A DNA stretch of 64,000 nt from Salvia splendens. Taxonomy: Eukaryota; Streptophyta; Magnoliopsida; Lamiales; Lamiaceae. A program made the translations under genes and the position numbers. The notes beneath the pieces were generated by a model. It did not search any database and was not told where the DNA came from. It saw nothing but the letters and a program-made list of their open reading frames with translations. The stretch covers positions 13,982,589 through 14,046,588 of the forward strand of contig NC_056052.1 of assembly GCF_004379255.2 (NCBI RefSeq), written 5' to 3'. Positions 42,022 to 53,984 of the stretch are shown piece by piece; position 1 is the first letter of the stretch, and each line of letters starts with the position of its first letter.

Positions 42022-43050
42022 TTCCCTTCTTCTTCAAGAGGATTCGTCCTCGAATCTAATTCACCATCATAAGGAGATAAATCAGAAACATTGAAAGTAG
42101 CACTTACATTAAACTCACCAGGTAAGTCAAGTTTGTAAGCATTATCATTGACTTTTCCAATCACTTGGAATGGTCCATCTCCTCTTGGCTGCAACTTGGA
42201 CTTTCTTTTCGAAGGAAATCTCTCCTTTCTCATATGCAACCAAACCCAATCTCCCGGCTCAAAGATGACTTGTTTCCGACCCTTGTTGGCTTGCTTTGCA
42301 TATTGTTCTGTCCTCTTTTCAATGTTGAGTCTTACCCTTTCATGCAATCTTTTCACCATTTCGGCCTTAGCTTTTCCATCAAGACTTGCCCGATCTTCAA
42401 TAGGTATTGGGATCAAATCTAGTGGGCTCAATGGATTAAAACCATACACAACTTCAAATGGAGAAATGGATCTAGGAACACCATGCAAACGGACAATTTC
42501 TTTAAAGAACAAATCAGCGATATGAGATGCATCATCAGTTTTGTGACATGGAATAAAATGTGCCATTTTTGAAAACCTATCAACAACCACAAAAACTGAA
42601 TCTCTACCTCTTTTTGTTCTTGGCAAACCAACAACAAAGTCCATTGAAATATCCTCCCAAGGTGCACTAGGAATTGGTAACGGTTTGTACAAACCATGGG
42701 TGTGATCTTTTACAAATTCTTTCAACATCCACACGCATTTTAGGCCAAAAGAAATGTTCATGCAAAACATCCATTGTCTTATGGACTCCAAAATGCCCCA
42801 TTAAACCACCACCATGTGCTTCACGCACAAGCAATTCACGCATAGAACCTTTAGGAATGCACAGTTTATTTTCTCTAAACAAATAGCCATCATGCCTATA
42901 GAACTTGTCAAATGCAGCATGCTCACAAGCTAAATAGATAGAAGAAAAGTCCGGGTCATTATCATACATTTCCTTAATCAACTCAAAACCAAGCAACTTA
43001 GAACTCAAATTAGTGATCAAAATGTACCTCTGAGACAATGCATCAGCCAC
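41814..43050 (-). pseudogene. Integrase of Gypsy Q, catalytic core deleted
   Basis: From about 43050: end of RNase H, then the zinc-binding N-terminus ([22 protein letters not shown]). A deletion of about 30 nt near 42710 removes the second Cys pair. The core keeps SMDFVVGLP (first Asp) but jumps near 42460 from GVPRSI to SPFEVVYGF, removing the second Asp (SDRDAKF in the other copy) and the Glu. The C-terminal domain ([33 protein letters not shown]) is intact and no chromodomain is seen. The frame continues into the LTR and ends with GPITRARAKK and a helical tail at 41814. It cannot catalyse integration. Confidence 0.87.
42022..42035 (-). other. Polypurine tract of Gypsy Q
   Basis: GAAGAAGAAGGGAA on the minus strand immediately before the 3' LTR, the expected primer for plus-strand DNA synthesis in LTR elements. 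Confidence 0.8.
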
Positions 43051-43577
43051 AATGTTTTCTTTTCCCTTTTTGTATTTGATTACATAGGGAAATGATTCAA
43101 TGAATTACACCCACTTAACATGTCTCTTGCTAAGCTTACCTTGACCTTTCAAGTACTTGAGAGATTCATGATCCGTATGAATTACAAACTCTCTAGGCCA
43201 CAAGTAATGCTGCCATGTTTCCAAAGCTCTAACCAACGCATATAACTCCTTGTCATACGTTGGATAGTTCAATTGAGCTCCTTTCAACTTTTCGCTAAAG
43301 TAAGCGATTGGCTTTCCATCCTGCAACAAAACAGCTCCGATGCCTACTCCAGATGCATCACATTCAAGCTCAAACATGTTATCAAAGTTAGGCAAAGAAA
43401 GAATTGGTGCAGTTGTAAGTTTTTCTTTAAGGAGATTAAAAGCATGCTCTAGTTTTTCTCCCCAATAAAAACAAACATCCTTTTTCACAATTTCATTCAA
43501 AGGTGCAGCAATTGTACTAAAATCCTTGACAAACCTCCTATAAAAACTTGCAAGACCATGAAAACTTCTAACTTGTG

Positions 43578-43590
43578 CTACATTTTGAGG

Positions 43591-43594
<4 letters not shown>
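43578..43594. repeat. TSD of LINE E (partner 51451-51467)
   Basis: Seventeen identical base pairs, CTACATTTTGAGGAATT, inside Gypsy Q RT; the right copy is followed by G. Confidence 0.93.
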
Positions 43595-43621
<27 letters not shown>

Positions 43622-43854
43622 CAAACACCGTCATGGTGGAGGGTTCGTGGGTCCCTCATCCCTATATTTCAGCAAGGCAATTAAACAGAACTTGGCCACA
43701 CCCGAAAGTGATGTGCCAGCAAAATTACAAGAGTAGTATGCGGTCCGATCCAATATGGATCGGACCCCATCATACTCCCTCAAAACACCACGAGCAGTTA
43801 CACAAAGATACAGAGCAAGTAAACAGAACATTAAGCAAGATAAAAAAAACAATT

Positions 43855-46800
43855 CTAGTCCCCGTCCCTTTCTAGGGTTCGAACATGTGAGAGGCCCATT
43901 TGATCCATGCGGACGAGGTCCGCAAGCTCTCTCGGCACCGAGTCTTGTTGCATTTGTTGGCCCCTATCTCGCCCTAGTCCCATTCTCGCAAGGAAGTCCG
44001 CCGCCTTGTTGCCCTCCCGGTGAATGAAGGTGGCTCGGAATTTAAGTTGGCGCTTAAGAAGGATCAGTCGCGCCATGGCTTCCCGGGCTAGCGCCGGACC
44101 CCATCCTGCCCCATTAATCAATTTGATAGCCTGTTCGGCGTCTGATTCGATCCAAATAGGGAGGCCAAATTCCTTGGCGTGTTCAGCCCGTGGATCATTG
44201 CCAACAGTTCCGCCTCCAGAGCCGATTGTGCTTCAAGAGGAATGCAAAAGGCCACAAGCATTTTACCCGAGAAATCCCGAATGACTCCTCCCCCTCCTGC
44301 TTTGTTGATCGCTTCCTTGAAGGAACCATCCGTGTTCACTTTAATCCAAGGGTGGTCCGGTGGCTCCCATTTGATCGCCATGGCGAGAGGCAACGCCCTA
44401 ATGACTTCCGCTTGTTGAGGTATGTTAATTCCAAGTTTAACTCCTCGCCAGTGCTTCGGCTTCAAGCACCCGTTTGCCATAGAGTTCCGGATGTACATGT
44501 GGACCTGCCATATTACATTGTAGGGTTTAAATCTTGTGTCTTGGTGTCGGCTCCTATTCCTCTCCGACCAGATGAACCATAGGATGAGGTAGGGCATGGC
44601 TCGGCTAAGGTGCTTCCTATTCGGCTGATTGCATCTTTGCATCCAAACTTCAATTCTCGTTGGGATTGTATCATTGATTGAGAGGCGGGGGGATGTACCT
44701 TCAAACCATTCATCGAATTCTCTCCATACTCTACGAGCTCCAAATCCCTGAATGAAGAGGTGCTGGAGGGACTCAATGTTCGGTCGAAGTGGGCAGCATT
44801 GGCACTTAGAGGCTAGCTCAATCTCCCGCCATTGGAGTTTTGTGTCAACCGGCACCCGATTTGATAGTAGCCTCCAGATAAAGATGGCTATTGATTTGGT
44901 GAGGCCCGCCTTCCAAACGTCCCCCAAACCTTGGATGATCGGGTTTCGCCCTCGGAGTGTGTCCCATGTCGAAGCCACCGTGAATTCCCCATGTTTAGAG
45001 AGGTTCCACCTCAGGATATCCTGTTCGTCATGGAGGATCGGTGTATTAATGATGCCATCGATAACATGCTGAGGAAGGCCGGCCTGATTGTGAAGGAGTT
45101 GAAGCTTGGGCACATTCCAAACTCCATTTGAAATGAACTCCGAAACCCGGGTGGTTGGTCTTCCCCTATCATCAAGGCTAATTTCCCTCAGAGGGCTATT
45201 GCCAAGCCAGATGTCATCCCAGAAGTAGATGTCCCCTTGTCCCACTAGCCATCTCATGTGCGGTTGCGCGAGGGGCCAGGCTCTTGAGAGCCTTCTCCAC
45301 GTAGGGCTACTCCTGCTCGGCAGTCTCAAGGTGAGCGGTGTGGAGTTGGTGCAATATTTTGCCATCATGTATCTTGCCCAAAGGGAGTTTTGCTCCCGAA
45401 AGCGCCACCAAAGTTTGATATTGAAGGCGCGGAGGACCTCCTTAGTTTTTCGGATCCCAAGGCCTCCTTCTTCAGTGGGGCGGCACATTTGTTCCCATCC
45501 AATCCAATGGGTCCGCTTCTTCTCATTCGTAGACCCCCAAAAGAATCGGGCCATTTGTTGATCAAGTTGCTTTAGGGTACCGGCCGTGGGCTCAACGGCT
45601 TGGAAGATGTGCAAGGGGATCGCTTCAAGAGTGCTCTTAATCAGCGTGAGCCTTCCTCCAAAGGAGAGGTGCCGGTGTGCCCATCCTGAGATCCTTCTTG
45701 CAATCTTTTCCCGTAGAAAAAGGAACATGTCCGTGCGCTTGACACCACGGTAGATAGGGACACCGAGATAGAAAAGTGGGAAGGCCCCTCTAGAGAATCC
45801 CCCTTCCGCCTGGATCGAGTTTGCCCAATGCTCATGGGTTTCGGCGATATAGAAATTACTCTTGGCAAGGCTGACTTGTTGGCCGGAGACTCTTTCATAC
45901 TTCTCGAGACAAGCTCTTAGCCGGCGCATAGGAGTTGCCGCCGCTTGAGTGAAGATAATTATGTCGTCCGCATAGGCTAGATGGCTGATCTCCATGCATC
46001 TCCGGGAGGCTTTGAACGTCATGTCCTTTTGGCCAAGGATGAGCTTATCTAAGGCTCGGGACAGGTATTCCGCAGCGATCACGAACAGAGCGGGGGAGAT
46101 CGGGTCTCCTTGTCGAAGTCCTCGAGTTGATCTAAAGAAACCCGAGGGTGCCCCGTTAACAAGAACCGAGAACCAGCAATAACCAATACACCTCTCCATA
46201 AGTGAAATCCATGAATCCGGGAATCCCATACGGCGTAAAACTTTGCAGAGGAAGGGCCATTGGACCCTATCATAGGCTTTAGCCATGTCAATCTTTACTG
46301 CCACATTAGGCGCTGGAGAGCATCTAGCAAGCTCATGGAACATTTCTTGAGCCAGTAGTGCGTTGTCGTTAAGGAGCCGACCTTTGACAAACCCACTTTG
46401 GTTTGGGGAGATGACCTGTGGAAGGAAAGGGGAGAGTCGAGAGGTGAGTACCTTGGAAATGATCTTGTTTAAAACATTGCAAAGACTAATGGGTCGGTAG
46501 TCGGTCCATGACTCTGGCGAAGCCTTCTTTGGGATAAGGACAATGTTTGTGGCCGTGATGCTCCTTGGCAGGAAGGCCCCTCTGAAGAACTGTCTGATTG
46601 CTTCCACTACCTCCGGCCCCACAATGGGCCAGCAGGCTTGATAGAAGGTGGCTGAGAAGCCGTCGGGTCCGGGTGCACTATCTCCGGAAATGCTAAAGGT
46701 GGCACTCTTGACCTCGTCCGCACTTGGTGCATCTGCGATGTCAACGAACTGCTCGGCTGAGTGGACCTGCTGGATTAGGTCGAGGTCTGGATCTTCAAGT

Positions 46801-48017
46801 GTCGGATTGTTGGGGGCAAGGAGTTGTTGGAAAAACTCCACTGCGGACTTTTTAATCTCGGCTTCCTCGGTGAGCTCCTGCCCATTGGCACGAATTGAGT
46901 GGATGCGGAGACGGACCCTCTTTTGTTTCACCCAGCTTTGATAGAACCGGGTATTTTTGTCTCCCTCGGCAAGCCACCTCAAAGCTGCCTTCTGTCGCCA
47001 AAAATCTTCTTCCATTCTCAACAGTAGGATGTACTCGGCAATGTGTTTGTTGATCGCTGTTCTGTGATCCGGTGTCGGCCTTGCCTCGAAACAAGATTGG
47101 GCCACAGCAATTTCTTCCTCCTTTTCCTTTAGGTTAGCATGGATGTTCCCAAAAACCTCTTTGTTCCACTCCTTAAGGGTCTTTTTAACTCTGGCCTGCT
47201 TGATTTGAATGTTTAGGATTCCACCCGCCCCCGTGGGCTCTTCCCATGCTTTTTGCACTACGGCCATGAATCCTTCATGCCGGATCCACATGTTCTGGAA
47301 CCTGAATGCCTTGGCTCCAGCGGAAGTGTTCAGCTTCGTGCACCTTGCAAGAACTGGTCCATGGTCCGAGGCAACCCGGGGGAGATTCGATACCCGAGTA
47401 GCCTCGAAGGTCTTAGTCCAATCCTCACTGACGAACACTCTATCCAACCTTTCAAAGAGGCCATTCTTGGCCCATGTGAATGCCGCTCCATCAAATCCAG
47501 GATCAAGCAGCCTACAGTCTTCCGTTGCCTCCGCAAAATCAACCATCTCGGCTTGCCGGTTGGTGTCGCTTCCGACTCTGTCTTGGTGTGATAGGATGGT
47601 GTTGAAATCACCACCGATGATCCAAGGTGTTCCCTCGAGAGGCCCGGCGATCTCTCTCATCTTGTCCCATAAGTGATGCCTTTCGGCCCTTGTGCATTTG
47701 GCGTACACGGCTGAAATGGCCACCGGCCTAGCAAGGCGGTGGGACTTGAGGCGCCCGTGAAGAATTTGTTCCGAGTCATCCTCAATATCAAAGGTGGACC
47801 CCTCTTCCGCGAACAACCAAATCTTCCCGTTCGTGTTCGAACCAATGTGGGACAGCCCCAAGGCCTTGGAGAATCGGTCCGGGTCCGGGGGTGTGAGCGG
47901 TTCCATTATTGCAAGAAATAAAACATTATGACAACTAATAAGTCTTTTTAAAACGTTTTGAGTGGGCGCGTTCGCAATCCCCCTCACGTTCCAAAACATG
48001 AGATTGTAAGACATCAT
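43855..48017 (-). pseudogene. ORF2 of LINE E, frameshifted in RNase H
   Basis: ATG 48017 overlaps the ORF1 stop in an ATGA arrangement; a second ATG follows at 48014. Open to about 44180 with all endonuclease (GGDFNT, SDHGP) and RT motifs (DMAKAYDRV, RQGDPISP, YADD) and zf-RVT. A 1-nt loss near 44178, between the second and third RNase H acidic residues, shifts the frame; the rest of RNase H (HREGNKAADF near 44010) continues to 43855. Endonuclease and RT could still be made as a truncated protein of about 1300 residues. Confidence 0.9.
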
Positions 48018-51000
48018 TGACAAGAAGGGTGCGTACCCAAAGAGGATGAAGGCCCTCCTTGATAGTCAGTGCGGTGTTGCTCTTTGTTCGGGGCGACCTC
48101 CTCGGCGTCGTCAGCCGGAATGTTGCCTCCAAACCTCTCGTCCCCCACGAGCAAAAAAAAAAAAAAAAAAAACTCCATGGGGTCTTCGTCCGCATCCCCA
48201 CAATTCTCAACATCAAATTCTCCATTCGCCATGAGAGAGTAATATTGGTTAGTACTCATGTGGTTTTTTGCCGAAAAGTACCCACGCCCCCTTGTCAAAG
48301 CATGGCGCGCGCCTCCTCTCGGATTCCCTCGACAAGCTGGTGAAACCGAGCGCCTCACATTGGGGGAGCCCCACTCCACGTCCATGTTCCCACGTGATGT
48401 TGGTGGTTCGGTGGTGGGATGCGATGGGATCCCCCCGTTCGGTGGGGACTTCCCAACCTCGGTCCCGGGCATGAGCCCGGCATCTTGAGTTCCGGAGCTC
48501 GGTCCGCTCCCCAAAGTAGAGTCACCCTTAATGTCCGGTCCCTCCCAAGAAGTACCACCGGTATCCTCCCCATTTGTTTTGTTATTGTTTGGTCGATCAC
48601 CGGCCTTGCCTTGTTTCTTCCCATGACGTTTCCATTCATTGGAGTTGGGGGCATTCTTCCCCGTATCTTGCTTCCCCTTCTCAGTTTGGCTCTCAGGTTG
48701 TGGCTGTTTTGGCGGGCCGTTGTGGTAATTTCTCTTTGGCGGTCGTTCCTTTTTGCCCGTCGCATAGCACACCTCTCTTGAATGGCCAACGTGTTTGCAT
48801 TCTTGGCAATATGATGGTATCTTGTCCCATCGGACTCGCTGCACCGTTTCTCGCCCGCCAAGGTCAAGGATTATCTCTTCGGGAGGTGGTTTTGTGATGT
48901 CTATCTCGACGCAAATTCGGGCAAATGAAAGCCGAGTCTTGTCTGCCGTGGCTCGATCAATTTGTATTGGAGTGCCGAGAAGCTTGCCGATGGCGAATAA
49001 GGCGGATTGGTCGAAAAGATGAATGGGGAGGCCAATTAGGTTGCACCAAATTGCCGCAATGGGGGACTCGCAATATGCATCAAAGTCCGGGGTCCATTTG
49101 AAGACCCTCATCGGGTGTCGGTCAATGAGCCAAACGGGCGTACCCTTTGGGCCTCCAAGGATTCGGGCATAGTCCGCCAAGTCCTCGCATTGAATGAGAA
49201 TGTGTTTAGCATTAATGTACTTCCAACTAAATCCACACCGAAGTTTAATATTATTAAGGGTCTTTTGGATTTGAAGTCCCGTGGGGATAGAGTGAGAGAA
49301 CTTACCCACAATGGCGTGGCCCATGCTCTCAGCTAGCTTTTGAGTTTCCGCTCCGGAGAAGTAAATGGCCGGGATGCCGTCGGACACGGAAGCAAATCCA
49401 ATATTTTGAAGCTTATCCGGCTCAAAGGCTTGAGGGCCGTTAGGGTCAGTCGAGCTTTTAAGCATGTCCGCCATCGTTTTCGGCCGGTCGGGGTGGCTTG
49501 AGGCACCTTCACCCCCGCCTTGTAGAGTGTTACTCGCCGAGCCCAAAGGTGTACCCTTAAGCAAATCCGCCATCGATTTCGGCCACGCCGAGGGCCCCGG
49601 GGTAGCATCTACCCCCCCCATGTTGGTTAACTACATTCAGCCCTTGTGTTGCGGCATCCGCCGTGGACTTAGGTGTATTTCCATTTCTCTTCGGGTTGTT
49701 GTGCTCGGCTTTTCCATTCTCGGTGTGGATCTTCTCGGCACCTACGTTGCCGTTGTGTGCCCTTCTCGGCTTTTCCATTCTCGGCTTTTCGGCTTTTCCC
49801 TTCTCGGTGTGGATCTTCTCGGCCTTTTCATTCTCGATGTGGATCTTTTCGGCATCATCCATAGGCGTATCTTTGGGTGTTGGTGTTTCCCTTATCACTA
49901 CGACCATCTCGGCACTAGGCGTGGCCTTGTTCGTCGTCTCGATAACAAGCTTTTCTCGGTTGGCGTTAGGGTTCGACTTAGGCCGCGGCTGGCCGAGCTC
50001 CGCACTATAATGTTTCGAGCTGGCCTCAAACGTAGCTCGGATCTTGCTAGTTCGTCCTCGTTCGAGAGGAGGGAAGTCCTCAAGAGAGGGTCCACTCCCA
50101 TCCCAAGGTGTGTGTGTACTACTTTGCATGCATCCCGAAGAGTTTTGGAGGGACTCCGGTGGATTGTGACTGTCCGCCGGGAGGTTTCCGGCACGGAGAG
50201 GCTGCGCCGCCGCTGCATCGAGCATTTCCACCGAGTCCAACGCTGCAAGGTGTAAGATCTCATCTAGTTTTGGGTTCCTTGGTGGGGATCCAAACGGTAC
50301 AACTCGTGCCGTGCTAGAGGGGAAAGGGGAGAAGGCACTTTCAAGGGGAGCTTTTGTACTTGCTATCATTTTAGGCAAGTCTGCTTTTGTACCTGATGGC
50401 TTAGGTAGGGAAGGTGGATTGGTGCTTTCCAAGTCAACTTTCGTACCAGCCTCAAGGTTAGGTAGGTTTGCTTTTCCACTTTCCAATGGGGCGAGGACAG
50501 CACATGGGGCAGCTTGTACTTCACGTGACCTAGCAAGCTTTGGTTGGGGATTGTGGAGGGGGGGAGCTTCGCCGGAAACGGCCATAAACTCGACGGCGGG
50601 AGCAGCAGATTCCGGCGGGCCGCCTCCTTCCGGTACGGTTCTACCGTTGGGGGCATCGAAATCCTCTTCACATTCATTCCAATGCTCCACTTCCTCTTCC
50701 TTCTTATGCGGTAAGTCGGGGTTCTCCAACCTGACAGAGACCCCCAAGTCGAGGGACGGAGTCGCCGGGAATAGGGATCCTTTGCATTTGGGACTACCAG
50801 CCGAAGGTCCTTCCTCCTCACCGAAGTCTATCTTCTTCCTTATTTGCTTGTCCTCGGGCATCGGAGACGGGACAAATCTCTTACGACCATTGCCTTTAGT
50901 AGGAGGCGCCGGCGTACTTTTCCGGGCTTTGAGCTTTGCTTTAGCAATTTTTAGTTCCATGGACTTGGTCGGACGTTGAAGGGAAGCGGCCTCGCCAGCT

Positions 51001-51125
51001 CGGAAGACCATTTGCTGATCGGAGAGGACCCGAGCTTCCTCATCCCCGGAAACAATGTCGGGCAAATGAGCCGGATTTTGGGCCGGAGTGTCTCTCTTTC
51101 CGTCGGGGTCCGGCGGCTGCCCCAT
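48014..51125 (-). pseudogene. ORF1 of LINE E, frameshifted at a G run
   Basis: ATG 51125 (MGQPPDPDG) chosen by match to LINE K (MGHPPDPEE); the frame is open further upstream. The first part runs to about 49612, where eight G (minus; C8 on plus at 49612-49619) replace the seven in LINE C, shifting the frame. The second part covers SMADLLKG repeats, DUF4283-like core (RHPMRVFKWTPDFD), knuckle CQECKHVGHSREVC and tail. Near the C-terminus an A20 run on the plus strand (48153-48172) is read as consecutive Phe codons without breaking the frame. N-terminal and C-terminal halves would be separate products. Confidence 0.88.
48153..48172. repeat. A20 run inside ORF1 of LINE E
   Basis: LINEs C and D have a short unrelated sequence here. 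On the coding strand it is T20, encoding about six Phe in a row, in frame. Confidence 0.88.
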
Positions 51126-51467
51126 TGTTTCGGCCAGCCGAGAGGCTTCGGCAAGGAGTGGCCAAGGCGTGGAGTAGCGGTTGACGGGAGCCGCGAGCCA
51201 AGTCCGACGATGAAGTGGCTTTCGTCGGGGAGAGCTTGCGTGGGGTGGGAGAAGTGGCTGAGGAGGGTGCCGGCGGAGGAGCAGGCGAGGGTCAATGTGG
51301 CGGTGGGGGATTCGTCGTGGGAAAGAGGGGTGGTCGGAGATAGGGATGCCGAGGGAAAAGTGGGAGGAAGGAGGATTCAAGAGAGAGGGGGGAGCATCTC
51401 TCTCTAACTTACAATTCTAAGCCTGAATTCGTACTGAGAGAGATTATGACCTACATTTTGAGGAATT

Positions 51468-52201
51468 GGCCATACTAAAATAGCTTTCACCTTCTCCTTT
51501 TCCATTTCAATCCCATTAGCACTTATAACAAAACCAAGAAAAACAACTTTATCCATGCAAAATGAACACTTCTTGAGATTAGCATACAATGATTCTTTTC
51601 TTAAGGTGTCCAAAATAGCATGCACATGGTTAAGATGTTCATCCACATTTTTGCTATAGACAAGAATATCATCAAAATAAACAACCTCAAATTTTCCAAT
51701 GAATTTTCTCAAAACATGGTGCATTAATCTCATGAAAGTGCTTGGTGCATTAGTTAAACCAAAAGGCATGACTAACCACTCATATAGACCAAATTTTGTT
51801 TTAAAGGCTGTTTTCCATTCATCTCCTTCTCTAATGCGAATTTGATGATAACCACTTTTCAAATCGATCTTACTAAACACAACAGATCCATGCAATTCAT
51901 CAAGCATATTATCTAGCCTAGGAATAGGATAGTGATACTTTACAGTGATTTTGTTGATTGCTCGACAGTCGGTGCACATCCTCCATGATCCATCTTTCTT
52001 AGAAACAACAATTACCGGCACAGCACATGGACTCACGCTCTCACGGATTTTTCCTTTCTCCAACAACTCTTGCACTTGCCTTTGAATTTCCTTAGTCTCT
52101 TCGGGATTGGCCCTATAGGCTGGTCGGTTTGGTAGAACTGCACCGGGAACAAAGTCAATTTGATGTTCAAATTGACCTTTACGGTGGAGGGTTCGTGTGT
52201 C
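51468..52201 (-). repeat. Left arm of a 734-bp inverted repeat (right arm 53958-54691)
   Basis: The two arms have the same length by coordinate: 27 bp of LINE 3' end (52175-52201 and 53958-53984, one mismatch) followed by 707 bp of Gypsy RT (51468-52174 and 53985-54691) in opposite orientations. The change from LINE to Gypsy occurs at the same nucleotide in both. Scattered substitutions separate them. Beyond 51468 the similarity continues past LINE E on one side and LINE G on the other. Confidence 0.85.
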
Positions 52202-53771
52202 GCCCTACCGAGGAAGGAGGTCTCGGGATTCGGAAAACTTTGGAGGTTTTACGTGCTTTCAACATAAAATTATGGTGGCGCTTCCGGGAACAAAACTCCC
52301 TTTGGGCAAAATACATGATGGCAAAATATAGCTCCATCTCCACACCACTTACCTTGAGAACGCCGAGCAGGAGTAGCCCTACATGGAGGAGGCTCTCTAG
52401 AGCTTGGACTCTCGCGCAACCGTACATGAGGTGGCTTGTGGGGCAAGGGAATATCTACTTCTGGGATGACATCTGGCTTGGCAACAGCCCACTCAGGGAC
52501 CTCAGCCTTGATGATAGGGGAAGGCCAACCACCCGGGTCTCGGAGTTCATTACAAATGGCACTTGGGATGAACCCAAGCTCCGACTCCTGCACGATCAAG
52601 CCGGCATCCCACAGCATATTATTGATCGCATCCTCAGCACCCCGATACTCCAAGACGAACAGGATATCCCGCAGTGGACCCTCTCTGAGCACGGGGAATT
52701 CACGGTAGCATCGACGTGGGACACACTCCGAGGGCGGAACCCGATCGTTCAAGGCCTGGGTGATGTTTGGCAGGCGGGCCTCACTAAGTCAATAGCCATC
52801 TTCATCTGGAGGCTTCTTTCCAATCGGGTGCCAGTCGACACAAAACTTCAGTGGCGGGAGATTGAACTTGCCTCCAAGTGCCAATGTTGCCCTCTTCGAC
52901 CGAATATTGAGTCCCTTTGATTCGTCGTTTGATGGGGCGACCCCCCGCCTCTCAATCAATGACACAATCCCAACGAGAATTGAAACTTGGATGCGAAGAT
53001 GTCACCAACCGAACAAGAAGCACCTTAGCCGAGCCATCCCCTACCTCATCTTGTGGTTCATCTGGGCGGAAAGAAACAGGAACCGGCACCAAGACACGAG
53101 GTTCAATCCGCACAATGTGGTATGGCAGATCCACATGTTCATCCGGAACTCCATGGCCAACGGCAACTTGAAGCCGAAGCATTGGCGAGGGGTCAAACTT
53201 AGAATCAACATCCCGCAACAAGTGGAACCAGCTAGGGCGCAGCCGCTAGCCATGGCAATCAAATGGGACCCCCCGGACCACCCTTGGATTAAACTAAACA
53301 TGGATGGCTCCTTCAATGAAGTGACCAACAAAGCAGGGGGGGTGGAATCATTCGGGACAGCTCGGGCAACATGCTGGTGGCGTTTAGCACGCCCCTTGAA
53401 GCACACTCGGCTCTGGAGGCTGAGCTGACGGCCATGGGCTGCGCTTAGCCAAGGATCTTGACTTACCAATCTGGATCGAATCAGATGCCGAGCAAGCCAT
53501 TAATCTGGTCAATGGAGCAGGGTGGGGGCCGGCTCTAGCTCGGCAAGCAGTGGCGCAATTGATCCTGCTCAAGCGTCAACTTAAATTCCGAGCCACCTTC
53601 ATACACCGGGAGGGGAACAAGGCGGCGGATTTCCTTGCGAGAATGGGCCTAAGGCTTGATAGCGGTCGACAATTGGATCATAATTCTGCACCAAGAGACC
53701 TCATGGACTTCGTCCGCTTGGACCGAATGGGTGTTCCAAACATTCGAACCCTAGATGGGGACGGATACTAG
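52199..53771 (+). pseudogene. ORF2 C-terminal remnant of LINE F
   Basis: Carries the RT thumb region, zf-RVT (CQCCPLRPN near 52880) and RNase H. TGA near 52918-52920 coincides with a deletion that removes the HLF part of zf-RVT. Frameshifts near 53340 and 53440 break RNase H (NMDGS near 53297, where other copies have NTDGS; ESDAEQ near 53480; NKAADF near 53620). Ends at TAG 53769-53771. No endonuclease and no RT active site. Confidence 0.85.
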
Positions 53772-53984
53772 AGTCGGTTACTCGGAGATGGAAGATCATA
53801 GAGCCTTTGTTTTGTTTAATTGCACTTTTGAAGGGAGTAGGATGGGGTCCGAGCCGTGTGGAGTCGGACCGCTTTCTACTCTTGCCTTTGCTATGGCACA
53901 CCACTTTCGGGTGTGGCCACGTTCTGTAACCCCCCTTTTTGATATATAGGGATGAGGGACCCACGAACCCTCCACCGTAAAGGT
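52199..53984 (+). mobile_element. LINE F: 3' fragment of an L1-type LINE between inverted Gypsy arms
   Basis: Starts in ORF2 after the RT active site ([12 protein letters not shown]) and continues through zf-RVT, RNase H and 3' UTR, including the covarying stem. It ends at CACCGTAAAGGT, 8 nt before the expected tail: there is no TTTGATT, no poly(A) and no TSD. Instead Gypsy RT follows directly. On its left is a 27-bp piece of the same LINE 3' end in opposite orientation. It was therefore not placed here by a simple insertion. Confidence 0.85.

Larger units (their letters stand above)
43595..51450 (-). mobile_element. LINE E: full-length L1-type LINE with two frameshifts
   Basis: 7.9 kb, minus. 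A 17-bp TSD (CTACATTTTGAGGAATT) lies at 43578-43594 and 51451-51467, and a T run at 43593-43620 is its tail. ORF1 51125-48014 has a G-run frameshift; ORF2 48017-43855 has a frameshift in RNase H. Close to LINEs C and D, but older by eye. Its ORF1 holds a 20-bp homopolymer insertion. About 33 nt at the 5' end have no match in the sister copies. Confidence 0.94.
41250..52174 (-). mobile_element. Gypsy Q: 5'-truncated Ty3/Gypsy element, split by LINE E
   Basis: Minus-strand Gypsy with 3' LTR 41250-42021, polypurine tract 42022-42035, integrase, RNase H and RT. LINE E interrupts the RT/RNase H connection. gag, protease and the 5' LTR are absent: Q ends at 52174 in the sequence that begins RT, joined to 27 bp of LINE 3' end. 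Its pol is the same family as that at 53985-63947, in opposite orientation. Confidence 0.88.
43105..52174 (-). pseudogene. Reverse transcriptase-RNase H of Gypsy Q, split by LINE E
   Basis: RT from 52174 (HQIDFVPG, then [51 protein letters not shown] catalytic motif near 51665) to 51468. LINE E intervenes. From 43577 the RT end and RNase H continue ([50 protein letters not shown]). TAA at 43105-43107 replaces the Glu codon seen at the same site in the other copy. The RT part has no other visible lesion. Ty3-type RNase H residues are present. Confidence 0.88.

Noticed and set aside
43558..43875. ORFs with long Phe or Lys runs at poly(T)/poly(A) stretches (also near 13550, 32400, 63000)
   Set aside because: They read through LINE tails; the homopolymer residues are not a real protein feature.
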